Below, one piece after another: positions 1-11,086 of a stretch of DNA of 64,000 nucleotides. The notes under the pieces were generated by a model. It made no database searches, was not told where the DNA came from, and worked only from the letters and a program-made list of their open reading frames with translations. The position numbers and the translations under genes are program-made. The DNA is from Methylosinus sp. H3A (GTDB lineage: Bacteria > Pseudomonadota > Alphaproteobacteria > Rhizobiales > Beijerinckiaceae): the NCBI RefSeq assembly GCF_015709455.1, contig NZ_JADNQW010000005.1, positions 4,174,001-4,238,000 of the forward strand, read 5' to 3'. How positions within the stretch are numbered: position 1 is the stretch's first letter; each line of letters begins with the position of its first letter.

Positions 1-128
1 GGCTGCGCCGCGCCGGGCTGCGCGAGATCGATCGCGCCGGGATGAGTTTCCAGCCGCTGACGCGCAGCTGGCGCAAGAGCCACGACACCGATGTGAATTA
101 CATGATGGCGGCGAAAAAGGCCGGCTGA
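1..128 (+). CDS. ubiG: UbiG C-terminus (partial, ubiquinone O-methyltransferase)
   Basis: This is the last 41 codons of a gene entering from the left edge; the stop TGA is at 126-128. The tail reads GMSFQPLTRSWRKS followed by DTDVNYMMAA, which resembles the C-terminus of alphaproteobacterial UbiG (typically a NP-L-x-RW-x-S-x-D-x-DVNYM signature). UbiG is the SAM-dependent methyltransferase that carries out both O-methylations in ubiquinone biosynthesis. The catalytic SAM-binding domain lies outside the window, so the call rests on the C-terminal signature alone. An inverted repeat follows the stop. Confidence 0.7.
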   Translation, partial: LRRAGLREIDRAGMSFQPLTRSWRKSHDTDVNYMMAAKKAG

Positions 129-134
129 CGGTTG

Positions 135-256
135 CCCCCTCCCTCACCCTCCCCCGCTGCGCGGGAGAGGGAGACGGCGACGTTTCGCGAAACCTCGATG
201 AAGCGCCTAATCTGCCTCCTCTCCCGCAGAGCGGGGGAGGGTTGGGGAGGGGGCGC
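135..256. repeat. Inverted repeat downstream of ubiG
   Basis: Two C/G-rich arms lie at about 135-170 and 217-256. The right arm read in reverse complement closely matches the left arm (CCCTCCCCCGCT, then GCGGGAGAGG, in both). The roughly 46 bases between them show no clear structure. It may be a processed 3' end or transcription stop of ubiG, or a mobile intergenic repeat. It has no T-tract typical of a Rho-independent terminator. Confidence 0.6.
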
Positions 257-354
257 GCGAACATCTTCACTTTCATCGACGCAGGCTGCGAGACCAGCCT
301 GACGTCAGCTCGGCGCGGCAGACTATGTCCCGTTTGTTTCGGGAGCATAGCATC

Positions 355-1860
355 ATGAGTCTGCATATTTCTCCGCCGTCTCCGCCGGACCTCGTCGACA
401 CGCTCGCGGTCTGGCGCGCGCGCTTTCCACGTTTCGCTGAAATGATCGACGCTGGCGAGTCACCGGTCAAAGCGTTGCGCTATCTCGGCCTGGGACTCTG
501 GCAAGAAGGCGATGTGACCGGTGCCGTCGCCGCTCTGACGACCGCCGCCTCGCTGACGCCGGAAGACGCCGCCCTTCTCGCCGACCTCGGCGCTGTGCTC
601 TGGCTCGACGGCCGCAAGGCGGATGCGCTGGCCTGTTTCATCGCCTCGATCGAACGCGATCCGAATCGCGTCCAGCCTTGGCTGACGGTCGCCGGCCTCT
701 GCAATGAGATCGGCGAAATCACCACGGCCGAGCATGCCTATCGCGCGGCGCTGGACCTCGACCCAGCCTCCGCCGAAGCCGCGACGGGGCTCGGCCTCAT
801 CTGCCTCGAGAGCCGGCGCTATGACGAGGCGGTCGCGCTGTTGCGCGCCGCTTTGGAGCGCGGCGTCTCCACCCCGGCGCTCGACGCCTGCTATGGTCAG
901 ACTCTCTTCCTGATCGGCGAGTTCGCCGCCGCGCGCGCCGCATTCGAGCGCGCCGCCGAGGCCTTGCCCGATGAAGCGCCGATCATCCGCAAATATGCGC
1001 TCGCCGCATTCGTGGAAGCGGCCCTAGACGAAGCGCCCGAACAGGCCTTCGCCGCCTATCGCCGCGCGGCCGGCGTCCATGCGGAGAGCGACGATCGCAT
1101 CGGCCGCTCGGTCTTTCAGGCGCTCTGCGGCTTCGGCCACAAGGCGGCGGCGATCCGCTTCGGCGAGGCGCTGCTGCGCGCAGCGCCCGAGGATCAGATC
1201 ATCCCCTTCCATCTCGATGCGCTGCGCGGCAGGCGGCATGAGCGCGCCTCACGCGCCTATATCGCCGCCTGCTTCGACAAATATGCGCCGGACTTCGACC
1301 GCCATCTCGTCGAGACGCTGGGCTACCGGCTGCCGGAGACATTGCAGCCGCTGCTGGCAGCAACCGGACGCGCCTTCCCACGCATCCTCGACCTTGGATG
1401 CGGCACTGGCCTCGCCGCGAAAATGCTGGCCTCCTTCGGTGAGGAGATCATCGGCGTCGATCTCTCCCCCCGCATGCTGGACAAGGCGCGAGAGCGCCAA
1501 ATCTATGCGCGGCTGATCGAGCAGGATATCGAAGAGTTCCTGCCCGGCTCCGGCGAGCGCTTCGATCTCGTCGTCGCGCTCGACATGGTCATCTATCTCG
1601 GCGACCTCGCGGCGCTGTTCGCCGGAGTGGGCGCGCGGCTCGTCCCCGGCGGCGTCTTCGCTTTCAGCTTCGAGACTGGCGCCGGAGCCGATTATGCGCT
1701 CGCGCCCGCGGGACGCTTCGCGCATGACCCGGCCTATATCGAAAAACTGTGGGAGAAGGATTTCGTCCCGCTCGTCTCACAGGCGACGACGATCCGCATC
1801 GAGGCCAACCGGCCGGTCGACGGAAGGCTGGTCCTGCTGCGGCGGCGCGAAGCTCTATAA
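355..1860 (+). CDS. TPR-repeat SAM-dependent methyltransferase
   Basis: A predicted 501-aa protein with two parts. The N-terminal ~300 residues are helical tetratricopeptide-like repeats rich in A-A-Y/F-RxALxxxP patterns. The C-terminal part is a class I SAM methyltransferase with motif I DLGCGTG at about residues 346-352 and an acidic GVDLS motif about 20 residues later. It belongs to the type described as 'predicted methyltransferase with TPR repeats'; the substrate is unknown, and the TPR part probably docks a protein or glycan partner. The ATG at 355 is chosen because GGGAGC stands 10 bases upstream; an in-frame ATG at 325 has no ribosome site. Its stop overlaps the end of the convergent gene by 6 bases. 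Confidence 0.8.
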   Translation: MSLHISPPSPPDLVDTLAVWRARFPRFAEMIDAGESPVKALRYLGLGLWQEGDVTGAVAALTTAASLTPEDAALLADLGAVLWLDGRKADALACFIASIERDPNRVQPWLTVAGLCNEIGEITTAEHAYRAALDLDPASAEAATGLGLICLESRRYDEAVALLRAALERGVSTPALDACYGQTLFLIGEFAAARAAFERAAEALPDEAPIIRKYALAAFVEAALDEAPEQAFAAYRRAAGVHAESDDRIGRSVFQALCGFGHKAAAIRFGEALLRAAPEDQIIPFHLDALRGRRHERASRAYIAACFDKYAPDFDRHLVETLGYRLPETLQPLLAATGRAFPRILDLGCGTGLAAKMLASFGEEIIGVDLSPRMLDKARERQIYARLIEQDIEEFLPGSGERFDLVVALDMVIYLGDLAALFAGVGARLVPGGVFAFSFETGAGADYALAPAGRFAHDPAYIEKLWEKDFVPLVSQATTIRIEANRPVDGRLVLLRRREAL

Positions 1861-2274
1861 TTCGTCGAGCGCCGCCTTCGCCTGCTTCAGCAGCGCGTCG
1901 GCGGCGATGATCTTGTCCTTGTCGGGATCATGGGCGATCGCGTCGAAATCCTTGGCGAGCGCGGCGCTGAAGGCCAGCGCCGCGATCTTCTCGCGGGGAT
2001 CGCTCGACCATTTGATGGCGAGCTGCGCATCGCGGCCGCCGATCGCCGCGGCGAGCTCGGGCGACAGCTCCGCGCTGGGATCGCGCTCCGAGAAACGTAT
2101 GTCGAAGCCGGCGTCCTCGCCGTCGAATGTGCAGGGCAGATAGCCCTCGACGGCGAAGGGGACGTAGTCGTGATCCAGCGCGACGCCGATCTTGGTCGCG
2201 TCGATCGCCTTTTGATGAGCGGCGCGGTTCGGCAGCTTGCCGCGCTCGATATAGAGAATATGCCGTCTGGCCAT
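1855..2274 (-). CDS. Hypothetical protein (139 aa)
   Basis: Predicted soluble protein starting MARRHILYIERGKLPNRAAH. It has a hydrophobic-acidic core (VEGYLPCTFDGEDAGFDIRF) and a charged helical C-terminus (AADALLKQAKAALDEL). There is no signal peptide or membrane segment. I do not recognise a family. Its 3' end overlaps the convergent methyltransferase gene by 6 bases, and it is divergent from the IalB-family gene, with 126 bases between the starts. The ATG at 2274 is the start where clear protein-like sequence begins; the longer open frame upstream runs antisense through the lysine-rich region of the neighbour. Confidence 0.65.
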   Translation of the reverse strand: MARRHILYIERGKLPNRAAHQKAIDATKIGVALDHDYVPFAVEGYLPCTFDGEDAGFDIRFSERDPSAELSPELAAAIGGRDAQLAIKWSSDPREKIAALAFSAALAKDFDAIAHDPDKDKIIAADALLKQAKAALDEL

Positions 2275-2400
2275 GGAAACATCTCGTCTCGCGCGCGTCT
2301 GCCGCGCGCCCGCGCCAAGCAGGAAACATTCCACTGCGGCGACCATCGGACGCGCCGCCGCCACTGGTTCGCCACAGGCTCGGACGATAAACTCGGCTCT

Positions 2401-3342
2401 ATGATTCGCCCAGCTTTCCTTCCCCTCCTTCTCGCCGCCGGCCTCGGCCTCACTGTCGCGGCGCCGGCCCTCGCGAAAGAAAAGCCGGCGGCCGAGGATG
2501 CGGCCTCCGACGCCAAGGCCGACAAGAAGAAGCCCGCCAAGCCGGACGCCAAGAATGCCGAGGCGGCCAAGAAAACAGAGGCGACCAAGAAAACCGAGAC
2601 GGCCAAGCCCGGCGAAGCAAAAAAGCCCGAGGCTTCCAAGAAACCCGCAGACGCGAAGAAGACCGCCGAGGCGAAAAAGCCTGCAGAAGCCAAGAAGCCT
2701 GGAGAAGCCAAGAAGCCTGCAGATGCGGAGGACTCCGCCGAGCCGGAACAAAAGAGCGCCAAGGACAAGAACGGCAAAGACAAGAACGGCAAGGCCGCCA
2801 AGGACAAAGGCGTCAAAGACGCCAAGAGCCAGGACGTCAAAAGCCAGGACGTCAGGACCGGCAAGGACAAGCCCGCCGAGAAGGACAAAGCCGTCGCCAA
2901 GACGCCGACCGCCATCGGCTCCTATGGCGATTGGAACGCCATGACCGCGCATGGGCAGGGCAAGGACAAGACCTGCTATGCGCTCGCCGAGCCGAAGGAC
3001 CGCCAGCCCGCGAAACTGCAACGCGACAAAGCCTATGTCTTCATCTCGACGCGGCCGGCCGAGGCCGTGCGCAACGAGGTGGCGATCATCCTCGGCTTCG
3101 CCTCCAAGGACGGCGGCGCCGCCAGCGCCGACATAGACGGCGATAATTTCGAGCTCGTCACCAAAGGCGCCAACGCCTGGGTGAAGAATCCGGCGAAGGA
3201 GAAGGAGTTCGTCGAGGCGCTGAAGAACGGCTCGAAGCTCGTCATCAAGGCGCCCTCCGCCAAAGGCAATGTGACGACCGACACTTATTCGCTGAAGGGC
3301 CTCTCCGACGCGCTCGGCCGCGTGCAGAAGGAATGCCCGTAG
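2401..3342 (+). CDS. IalB-family (invasion-associated locus B) secreted protein
   Basis: A 313-aa predicted periplasmic protein. Residues 1-25 form a Sec signal peptide (MIRPAFLPLLLAAGLGLTVA, cut after ALA). Residues ~26-170 are a low-complexity Lys/Ala/Glu/Asp linker. Residues ~175-313 are an IalB-like domain beginning IGSYGDWNAM, with conserved features such as TCYALAEP, FELVTKGANAW and a C-terminal Cys (KECP) that could pair with the cysteine in TCYA. IalB homologues are widespread in alphaproteobacteria and mostly not virulence factors. The long lysine-rich linker is unusual; it may bind anionic cell-wall polymers or DNA (inference). Confidence 0.8.
   Translation: MIRPAFLPLLLAAGLGLTVAAPALAKEKPAAEDAASDAKADKKKPAKPDAKNAEAAKKTEATKKTETAKPGEAKKPEASKKPADAKKTAEAKKPAEAKKPGEAKKPADAEDSAEPEQKSAKDKNGKDKNGKAAKDKGVKDAKSQDVKSQDVRTGKDKPAEKDKAVAKTPTAIGSYGDWNAMTAHGQGKDKTCYALAEPKDRQPAKLQRDKAYVFISTRPAEAVRNEVAIILGFASKDGGAASADIDGDNFELVTKGANAWVKNPAKEKEFVEALKNGSKLVIKAPSAKGNVTTDTYSLKGLSDALGRVQKECP
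2665..2718 (+). repeat. 18-bp tandem repeat in the IalB linker
   Basis: Three consecutive 18-base units (2665-2682, 2683-2700, 2701-2718) encode variants of A/G-E-A-K-K-P. The second and third differ at a single base (GCAGAAGCC versus GGAGAAGCC), and the first carries synonymous changes. This suggests the lysine/alanine linker grew by slippage or unequal crossing-over and may vary in length between strains. Confidence 0.75.
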
Positions 3343-3364
3343 CGACGCGAAACGCTCGCGCGCC

Positions 3365-4375
3365 TCACTTCACGGCGATGACCATCGAATCCGGCCCGAG
3401 CAAATGCTCGACGCGCGTCTGCGAGAAGCCGGCCTCGCGCATCCAGCCCTGGCAATCCGCACCGGTGTAATCGAAGCCGCCGGGCGTCTCGATCAGCATA
3501 TTGAGGCTCATCAGCAGGCCGAAGGCGTTGGTCTTGCGCTCATCGTCGATGAGCGCCTCATAGACGATGAGCGCTCCGCCTTTCGGAAGCGCGTCATAGG
3601 CCTTGGCCAGCAGAATGCGCTTCTGCTCGAGATTCCAATCGTGGAGGATGTGCCCCATGACGATGACGTCGACCTTGGGCAGATCGTCCGCGAAGAAATC
3701 GCCGGGATAGAAGCGCAGCCGATCGGAGAGGCCGTTCTGCGCGATGAAATCCTCGAAGATCGACTTCACCTGCGGCAGATCGAAACCGCCGCCGGTCAGA
3801 TGCGGATGAGCGCGTGCGACGGTCGCCGGGACCATGCCCTGCGCCACGCCGACATCGGCGAAACTCTTATAATCCTTCCACGGGAATTTCGCGGCGATGG
3901 CCTGCGCCGGCCCGGCGCTGATGCCGCTCATCGCGGTGAGGAAGCTGCGCAGACGATCGGGATCGGCATAGAGGGCGCCGAAGAAATCCTTGTCGCCGGC
4001 GCTCTCGCTCTGCGCTTTTCCGGTGCGCAACGCCTCGGTGAGGCGGTTCCAGCTCGCGAACAAGCGCAGATTGGACATTTCCAATATTTGCCCGACATAG
4101 CTCGGCTTGGCGCGATCGAGGAAGAGGTCCGCCTCCGCCGTATTACGATAGAGGCCGTTGTCGCGCTCGAGCATTCCGAGCGCGACCAGCGCGTCGAAGA
4201 AGTCGAGCGCCGAGCGCTCATGCAGGCCGAGGCGGGCGCGCAGCGTCTGCGCATCCGCAGGCCCTCCCGCCAGCACGGTGAAAAGGCCGAGCTCGACGGC
4301 CGAGAGCAGGGCCTTGGAATTCCAGAAGCCGAGACCGAGACCGAGGATTTTTTCCGGAGAGAGTTCGCTCGTCAT
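3365..4375 (-). CDS. SAM-dependent O-methyltransferase, family 2 type
   Basis: A 336-aa protein with the plant/fungal O-methyltransferase-2 layout. The N-terminal winged-helix dimerisation domain ([16 protein letters not shown], about 15-85) is followed by a Rossmann SAM domain with [11 protein letters not shown] as motif I near 175, FDLPQV as the acidic motif, and [11 protein letters not shown] near the position of the family's catalytic histidine. Similar proteins methylate small phenolics, carotenoids (CrtF-like) or antibiotics; the substrate cannot be inferred. ATG 4375 is preferred to GTG 4387 because AGGA lies 5 bases upstream. Motif I reads VGVAQG rather than the common VGGGxG, so the SAM loop is slightly atypical. 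Confidence 0.8.
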   Translation of the reverse strand: MTSELSPEKILGLGLGFWNSKALLSAVELGLFTVLAGGPADAQTLRARLGLHERSALDFFDALVALGMLERDNGLYRNTAEADLFLDRAKPSYVGQILEMSNLRLFASWNRLTEALRTGKAQSESAGDKDFFGALYADPDRLRSFLTAMSGISAGPAQAIAAKFPWKDYKSFADVGVAQGMVPATVARAHPHLTGGGFDLPQVKSIFEDFIAQNGLSDRLRFYPGDFFADDLPKVDVIVMGHILHDWNLEQKRILLAKAYDALPKGGALIVYEALIDDERKTNAFGLLMSLNMLIETPGGFDYTGADCQGWMREAGFSQTRVEHLLGPDSMVIAVK

Positions 4376-4479
4376 CTTTGTCCTCACATAGAGATCAAAC
4401 TGGAATCTCGACGCGCGCCCTACTTTGAAAATGGCGGGGCGATCTTACCATTTCGCGCAGCGCCGGTCGACTTCGCCCC

Positions 4480-6630
<2,151 letters not shown>

Positions 6631-6650
6631 TCAAAAACCAGCGCGCGCCC

Positions 6651-6702
6651 CTTCTCCCTCCTGCGGGAGAAGGTGGCCCGACGAAGTCGGGTCGGATGAG
6701 GG
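6651..6702 (+). repeat. REP element (pair 1, plus copy)
   Basis: The core starts CTTCTCCC, forms a hairpin with GGGAGAAGG, contains a second small hairpin (CCCGAC/GTCGGG) and ends TCGGATGAGGG. With the inverted copy at 6778-6830 it forms a BIME-like pair between ligA and mtnA. Confidence 0.85.
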
Positions 6703-6777
6703 CTCGCGCCACTTCAGCCGTTTACGATTATTTGCGCGATGACGCAAAGCAGTCGAGATTCGGATATTCGCGGCGCC

Positions 6778-6830
6778 CCCTCATCCGACCTCGCTTCGCG
6801 GGGCCACCTTCTCCTGCACGCGGGAGAAGG
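6778..6830 (-). repeat. REP element (pair 1, minus copy)
   Basis: Inverted copy of the same family, starting CCCTCATCCGACC and ending GGGAGAAGG. About 75 bases of ordinary sequence separate it from its partner. Confidence 0.85.
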
Positions 6831-6845
6831 AGTCGCGCACCACGA

Positions 6846-7934
6846 TCACGCCAAATCCGGGAACAATCCGCGTAGTCCCGCCTCGCTCGCCGCGCACACC
6901 CCGCGTTCGGTGATCAGTGCGCCGACGAGGCGCGCAGGCGTCACGTCGAATGCGTAATTGGCGGCTCTCGAGCCTTTCGGCGTCACTTGTACGCGCGTCA
7001 CCGCGCCATCCTCGGCGAGGCCGGAAATATGCGTCACTTCGGAAGCGTCGCGCTGCTCGATCGGAATTTCGGCCACGCCGTCGCGCATGCGCCAATCGAT
7101 CGTCGAGCTCGGCAGAGCGACATAGAACGGCACGCCATTGTCATGGGCGGCCAAGGCCTTCAAATAGGTGCCGATCTTATTGCAGACATCGCCCGCGCGC
7201 GTCGTGCGGTCGCTGCCCACGATACAGAGATCGACGAGACCATGCTGCATCAAATGGCCGCCGGTGTTGTCGGCGATGACCGTATGGGGAATCCCCTCGC
7301 CTAAAAGCTCGAAGGCGGTGAGGCTCGCGCCTTGATTGCGCGGACGCGTCTCGTCGACCCATACATGCAGATCGACGCCGTCGCGGGCGGCCTTGTAGAT
7401 GGGCGCCAGCGCCGTGCCCCAATCGACGGCCGCGAGCCAGCCGGCGTTGCAATGGGTGAGAATATTGACCGGCCGACCGCGGCGCTCCGTGGCGGCGGCG
7501 CAGATGAGCGCCGCGCCATGATCGCCGATCGCCTCGCAGCTGAGCGCGTCCTCGTCGGCGATCGCCCCGGCCTCGCCAAAGGCGAGCGCTGGCCGCTCGG
7601 AGGGGGCCGCGGCGAGGAGCAGACGGCGTAGCCGATCGAGCGCCCAGCGCAGATTGACCGCCGTCGGCCTTGCGTCGGCCAGCCGCGCATGGGCGGCCTC
7701 GATCGCCTCGTCGCTGGGATCGGCGGCGGCGGCGAGAGCGAGGCCATAAGCGCCGGTCACGCCGATGAGCGGCGCGCCGCGCACGACCATGGTCGCGATC
7801 GCCGCGACCGCATCGTCGAGCGAGGCGAGCCTCTTGGTCTCGAATCTATGGGGGAGCTTGGTCTGGTCGATCGCTTCGACGCTTCCGTCGGCGTTCTCCC
7901 AGATGGTGCGATAATGGCGTGAGTCGATGCGCAT
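6846..7934 (-). CDS. mtnA: Methylthioribose-1-phosphate isomerase
   Basis: A 362-aa enzyme of the methionine salvage pathway converting 5-methylthioribose-1-phosphate to methylthioribulose-1-phosphate; eIF2B-like fold. Diagnostic stretches are [34 protein letters not shown] (catalytic Cys region), [18 protein letters not shown] and [19 protein letters not shown] (catalytic Asp region). ATG 7934 ([12 protein letters not shown]) is chosen because family members normally start close to this RHYRxIW motif; a GTG at 7967 would add 11 residues and has no better ribosome site. No other salvage genes are in the window. Confidence 0.92.
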   Translation of the reverse strand: MRIDSRHYRTIWENADGSVEAIDQTKLPHRFETKRLASLDDAVAAIATMVVRGAPLIGVTGAYGLALAAAADPSDEAIEAAHARLADARPTAVNLRWALDRLRRLLLAAAPSERPALAFGEAGAIADEDALSCEAIGDHGAALICAAATERRGRPVNILTHCNAGWLAAVDWGTALAPIYKAARDGVDLHVWVDETRPRNQGASLTAFELLGEGIPHTVIADNTGGHLMQHGLVDLCIVGSDRTTRAGDVCNKIGTYLKALAAHDNGVPFYVALPSSTIDWRMRDGVAEIPIEQRDASEVTHISGLAEDGAVTRVQVTPKGSRAANYAFDVTPARLVGALITERGVCAASEAGLRGLFPDLA

Positions 7935-8061
7935 TGCGGCGGCGGGTCCGGCGGAGCTCTGCTCCACGCCTAGCCTATGGCCGCCGCCCTGTCGACCTTC
8001 CCTCGAAAACGAGCGGACGGCAGGGGCGCCGCCGTCCGATCGTTCCGGTCCGCCCTCGCGA

Positions 8062-8352
8062 TCAGGCGGCTCGCTTCAGAGCCGCCGGGAAGAAAGCCCG
8101 CGCGCGGTCGAGAACTGCGGTCAGACCCTCATGAGCCTCGACCGGCTGCGGCGTGGCCCAAGTGCTGGCGACAATCGCCATTTGCGCGCGCAGGGAACGC
8201 TCGTTCCACCACCAGACGAGGAAGCACACGGCGCCGATGCCGAAGAGCGCGGTGAAGGGTTCGCCGGGGAGGAAAGACAGGTCGGGCGCGCATTCCTTGG
8301 CGTATTCGCAGGCGTCGGACCAGTCCTGAAACCAAGTCTTGATCGATTCCAT
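8062..8352 (-). CDS. Small single-pass membrane protein, hypothetical
   Basis: A 96-aa protein. After a ~35-residue aromatic, acidic N-terminus ([20 protein letters not shown]) there is one hydrophobic helix ([17 protein letters not shown], about 34-50) followed by basic residues, consistent with an inner-membrane anchor and a short cytosolic tail. GAGGTC stands 3-5 bases before the ATG. The conserved-looking tryptophans and the cysteine pair in CEYAKEC could matter. I do not recognise the family. It stands alone between mtnA and a 500-bp non-coding stretch. Confidence 0.65.
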   Translation of the reverse strand: MESIKTWFQDWSDACEYAKECAPDLSFLPGEPFTALFGIGAVCFLVWWWNERSLRAQMAIVASTWATPQPVEAHEGLTAVLDRARAFFPAALKRAA

Positions 8353-8853
8353 AGTGACCTCGTCTCGCCTTCACAGCCACGGACGTGCGGGTCGGAAGGC
8401 CTTTAGAAATTTCAATTCCGGCGGCGCGGCTCGGGAAGGATGCTCGACGGAGCGCACCGAAATTCAGTGACGATAGAATATTGCGCCGCACAAAAAATTC
8501 AAGGAAAAATTCCCGTAGGCCTATAGAGGACAGTAATAGACCGGCAACCCCGACGACCTCTGAATTGTGTATTTTATTGTTTTAAATCATATAATTATAT
8601 GCAATGCGAAGCGCCTCTCCCCCACCCCTGTGGCCGAGCCGTGACGCCCTGCAACAAAATGTCACAGCCCCGGCCGGGCTGGCGCAACGCGGCGCCCTGA
8701 ACTCATAGACGCATCGTCTTTCCTGGCGGCTCGAAGGCCCGACCGGGAAATCCAGAGCACGGACACGAAATGTCGGCTATCGCGCGGGAATCCCGATCGC
8801 GCGCGCCGGGAATGACACGCTTCCAAATCGGATGATGCGGTCCACTCGCCGGA
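8353..8853. other. Non-coding interval with AT-rich island
   Basis: These 500 bases hold no convincing gene. An AT-rich island at about 8560-8605 stands out from the GC-rich background and contains the perfect 14-base palindrome CATATAATTATATG (8588-8601). It could be the promoter region of the leftward small membrane-protein gene, or the 3' region of the phaZ transcript that ends at 8854. No tRNA-like or repeat structure was recognised in the remainder. Confidence 0.5.
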
Positions 8854-10071
8854 TCACACGCTGCATTGGATGTGGTCGCGGACCACCGGATAGATTTGAT
8901 TGTCCCAGCGCTTGCCATTGAAGACGCCGTAATGGCCGACGCCGGCCTGCAGGTGGTGGGACTTCATATAGGGGCGCAGGCCGCTGCACAGATCCTGCGC
9001 GGCGAGCGTCTGGCCCACGGCGCAAATATCGTCCTTCTCGCCCTCGACGGTGAGCAGAAAAGTCTTCTTGATCGCGCGCGGCGTCACTGTTCGCCCCCTA
9101 AAGAGCAATTTGCCTGCAGAAAGGGCATTCTGGTGGAAGACGGTCTCGATCGTCTGCAGGTAGAAATCCGCATCGAGGTCCATGATGGCGAAATATTCCT
9201 CATAGAAGGTGCGGATGCGATCCGCCTTCTCATGATCGCCCTCGACCCTGTGGCGGAAGAGGTCGATGAAAGCGTTGGCGTGGCGCTCGATATTCATGCT
9301 CATGAAGCCGGCGATCTGCAGAAAGCCCGGATAGACGCGGCGCCCGGCCCCCGGCAGCGCGCGCGGCACGGTGCCGATGACATTGTTGCGGAACCATTCG
9401 ATCGGCTTGGAGACGGCGAATTCATTGACCTTGGTCGGCGAGACGCTGACGTCGATCGGCCCGGCCATAAGCGTGAGGCTCGCCGGCTGGGCGGGGTCAT
9501 TGTCCTCGGCCATGACGGCGACGGCGGCGAGCGCCGCGACGGTCGGCTGGCAGACGGCGACGACATGCGACGGCGGGCCGAGGAAGCGCAGGAAATCGAT
9601 GAGATGCTGGACGAACTCGTCCATGCCGAACACGCCTTCCGCGAGCGGAATGTCGCGCGTGTTGGTCCAATCGGTCACATAGACGTCGTGGTCCTGCAGC
9701 AACGTGCGGATCGTGCCGCGCAACAGGGTCGCGAAATGCCCGGACATGGGCGCGACGAGCAGCACGCGCGGCAGATTCTCTGCATCCTTGCGCACGAAAC
9801 GCTGCAATGTGCAGAAGGGCGTGGAATAGACGGGCTCCTCCACGATGTCGACGACCGCGCCATTGTGCAAGGCGAGCTGCGTGATGCCGTAATCGGGCCG
9901 CTCATGGGTGAAGCCGAGCAATGCGATCAATTCGCAATAGGCTTCGAAACATCGTAGTGGCGACGCATAGGGCGTCGATTTCCACAGACTGAGCAATCGC
10001 TCGCTGCTCGCCGCCGCCGTCCGAAGTCGATTGCTCACATCGGCGTAGCTCTGATAAGCGTCATACATCAT
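8854..10071 (-). CDS. phaZ: Intracellular poly(3-hydroxybutyrate) depolymerase
   Basis: A 405-aa alpha/beta-hydrolase-like enzyme that degrades stored PHB granules. It has the hallmarks of the intracellular PhaZ family: N-terminus MMYDAYQSYADV, the nucleophile motif AVCQPT with Cys174 in place of the usual serine, TLMAGPIDVSVSP, and a C-terminal PHB-depolymerase domain (LLTVEGEKDDICAVGQT ... VGHYGVFNGKRW) carrying the probable catalytic Asp and His. The start is set at the MMYDAY motif; a longer open frame reaches 10227 but enters the divergent promoter region. It is divergent from a GST gene, with an inverted repeat between them. Confidence 0.93.
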   Translation of the reverse strand: MMYDAYQSYADVSNRLRTAAASSERLLSLWKSTPYASPLRCFEAYCELIALLGFTHERPDYGITQLALHNGAVVDIVEEPVYSTPFCTLQRFVRKDAENLPRVLLVAPMSGHFATLLRGTIRTLLQDHDVYVTDWTNTRDIPLAEGVFGMDEFVQHLIDFLRFLGPPSHVVAVCQPTVAALAAVAVMAEDNDPAQPASLTLMAGPIDVSVSPTKVNEFAVSKPIEWFRNNVIGTVPRALPGAGRRVYPGFLQIAGFMSMNIERHANAFIDLFRHRVEGDHEKADRIRTFYEEYFAIMDLDADFYLQTIETVFHQNALSAGKLLFRGRTVTPRAIKKTFLLTVEGEKDDICAVGQTLAAQDLCSGLRPYMKSHHLQAGVGHYGVFNGKRWDNQIYPVVRDHIQCSV

Positions 10072-10110
10072 GCGGCTGCGCGAAACCTCGTTACCGATAG
10101 GGCTCGTCGA

Positions 10111-10156
10111 GCAAGCCCCGTGCCATTGATCGGCTCTAGCATGGCACAGGGCTTGC
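10111..10156. promoter_or_regulatory. Inverted repeat between phaZ and GST genes
   Basis: Two 16-base arms (10111-10126 GCAAGCCCCGTGCCAT and 10141-10156) are reverse complements with one mismatch, separated by 14 bases. Their position between two divergent start codons suggests an operator for a regulator of phaZ and/or the GST gene. It lacks a T-tract, so a terminator is less likely. The regulator is unknown. Confidence 0.5.
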
Positions 10157-10195
10157 TGCGCAGTCCACAATAAGGAGAAGGAGGAAGCGTTTCTC

Positions 10196-10849
10196 ATGCC
10201 GGCGACGACGCTCACGATCAGCAGCAAGAATTACTCGTCCTGGTCCTTGCGGGGCTGGCTGATGACCAAGCTCTCCGGCCTCGCTTTCGAGGAGCTGGTC
10301 GTCAGCCCCGACGATGTCGCGGCGCGCGCGGAAATTCTCCTGCTGTCGCCATCGATTCTGGTGCCCAGCCTCACCTATGACGGCGCCAAAATATGGGACA
10401 CTCTGGCGATCGGCGAGTTTCTGAACGAGATTGCGCCAGCTGCGGGCCTATTGCCGGCCGAGCGCCTGCGCCGCGCCCATTGCCGCTCGATCTGCGGCGA
10501 GATTCATTCGGGATTCACATCGCTGCGCTCGGCGCTGCCGATGAATTTGAAAGGGCATTTTCCGAAATTCAAAGTGTGGTCGAAGGCGCAGGGCGACATT
10601 GCGCGCGTGACGCAGATATGGCGCGAATGCCTGGAGACCTATGGCGGGCCCTATCTCTTCGGTCCGCTCTCCATGGCCGACGCCATGTACGCGCCGGTGG
10701 CGACGCGTTTCCGCACCTATGACGTGCCGCTCGACGATGTCGCGCAAGCCTATTGCGACCGTATTTTCGAATGGCCGGCGATGCAGGAATGGATCGCCGC
10801 CGCTCTCCTCGAGAAGGAAGAGATCGAGGAGCTCGAGGTCGAGTTCTAA
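10196..10849 (+). CDS. Glutathione S-transferase family protein
   Basis: A 217-aa cytosolic protein. The N-terminal thioredoxin-like domain (1-80) begins TLTISSKNYSSWSLRG, whose serine/tyrosine positions are those that activate glutathione in related bacterial GSTs. It includes the cis-proline stretch ILVPSLTYDG and IWDTLAIGEFL. The C-terminal all-helical domain carries GPLSMADAMYAPVATRF, the usual N-capping box region. The ribosome site is strong (AAGGAGAAGGAGG). Substrate unknown; detoxification or small-molecule conjugation is the family role. Confidence 0.88.
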   Translation: MPATTLTISSKNYSSWSLRGWLMTKLSGLAFEELVVSPDDVAARAEILLLSPSILVPSLTYDGAKIWDTLAIGEFLNEIAPAAGLLPAERLRRAHCRSICGEIHSGFTSLRSALPMNLKGHFPKFKVWSKAQGDIARVTQIWRECLETYGGPYLFGPLSMADAMYAPVATRFRTYDVPLDDVAQAYCDRIFEWPAMQEWIAAALLEKEEIEELEVEF

Positions 10850-10867
10850 AAGGAGCGTCTCGGCGCC

Positions 10868-11086
10868 TCAGTGGCGCCGACGCCGCGGCGCGAGATAGAT
10901 CGAGCGCCCCGTGTAGAGCGGCTGACCATAGCTCGGATAATAATAGAATTGCGGCTCATAGTAGACCGGCGACTGCGGGGTCGCCGCGAAATATTCCGCG
11001 CGATCGGTGAAGTCGTTGTGCGCGTCGGCCGCGCCCGCGCCGGAGAGCGCGGCGACCGTGGACAAGATGAAGACGGTTCGTTTCAT
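10868..11086 (-). CDS. Small secreted Tyr/Pro-rich protein, hypothetical
   Basis: A 72-aa protein with a clear Sec signal peptide (MKRTVFILSTVAALSGAGAA, cut near ADA-HN). The mature part of about 50 residues is rich in tyrosine and proline (VYYEPQFYYYPSYGQPLYTG) and ends in a basic tail RRRRH. Such small YxP-rich secreted proteins are common in Rhizobiales and not characterised. It is convergent with the GST gene, 18 bases apart. Confidence 0.6.
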   Translation of the reverse strand: MKRTVFILSTVAALSGAGAADAHNDFTDRAEYFAATPQSPVYYEPQFYYYPSYGQPLYTGRSIYLAPRRRRH

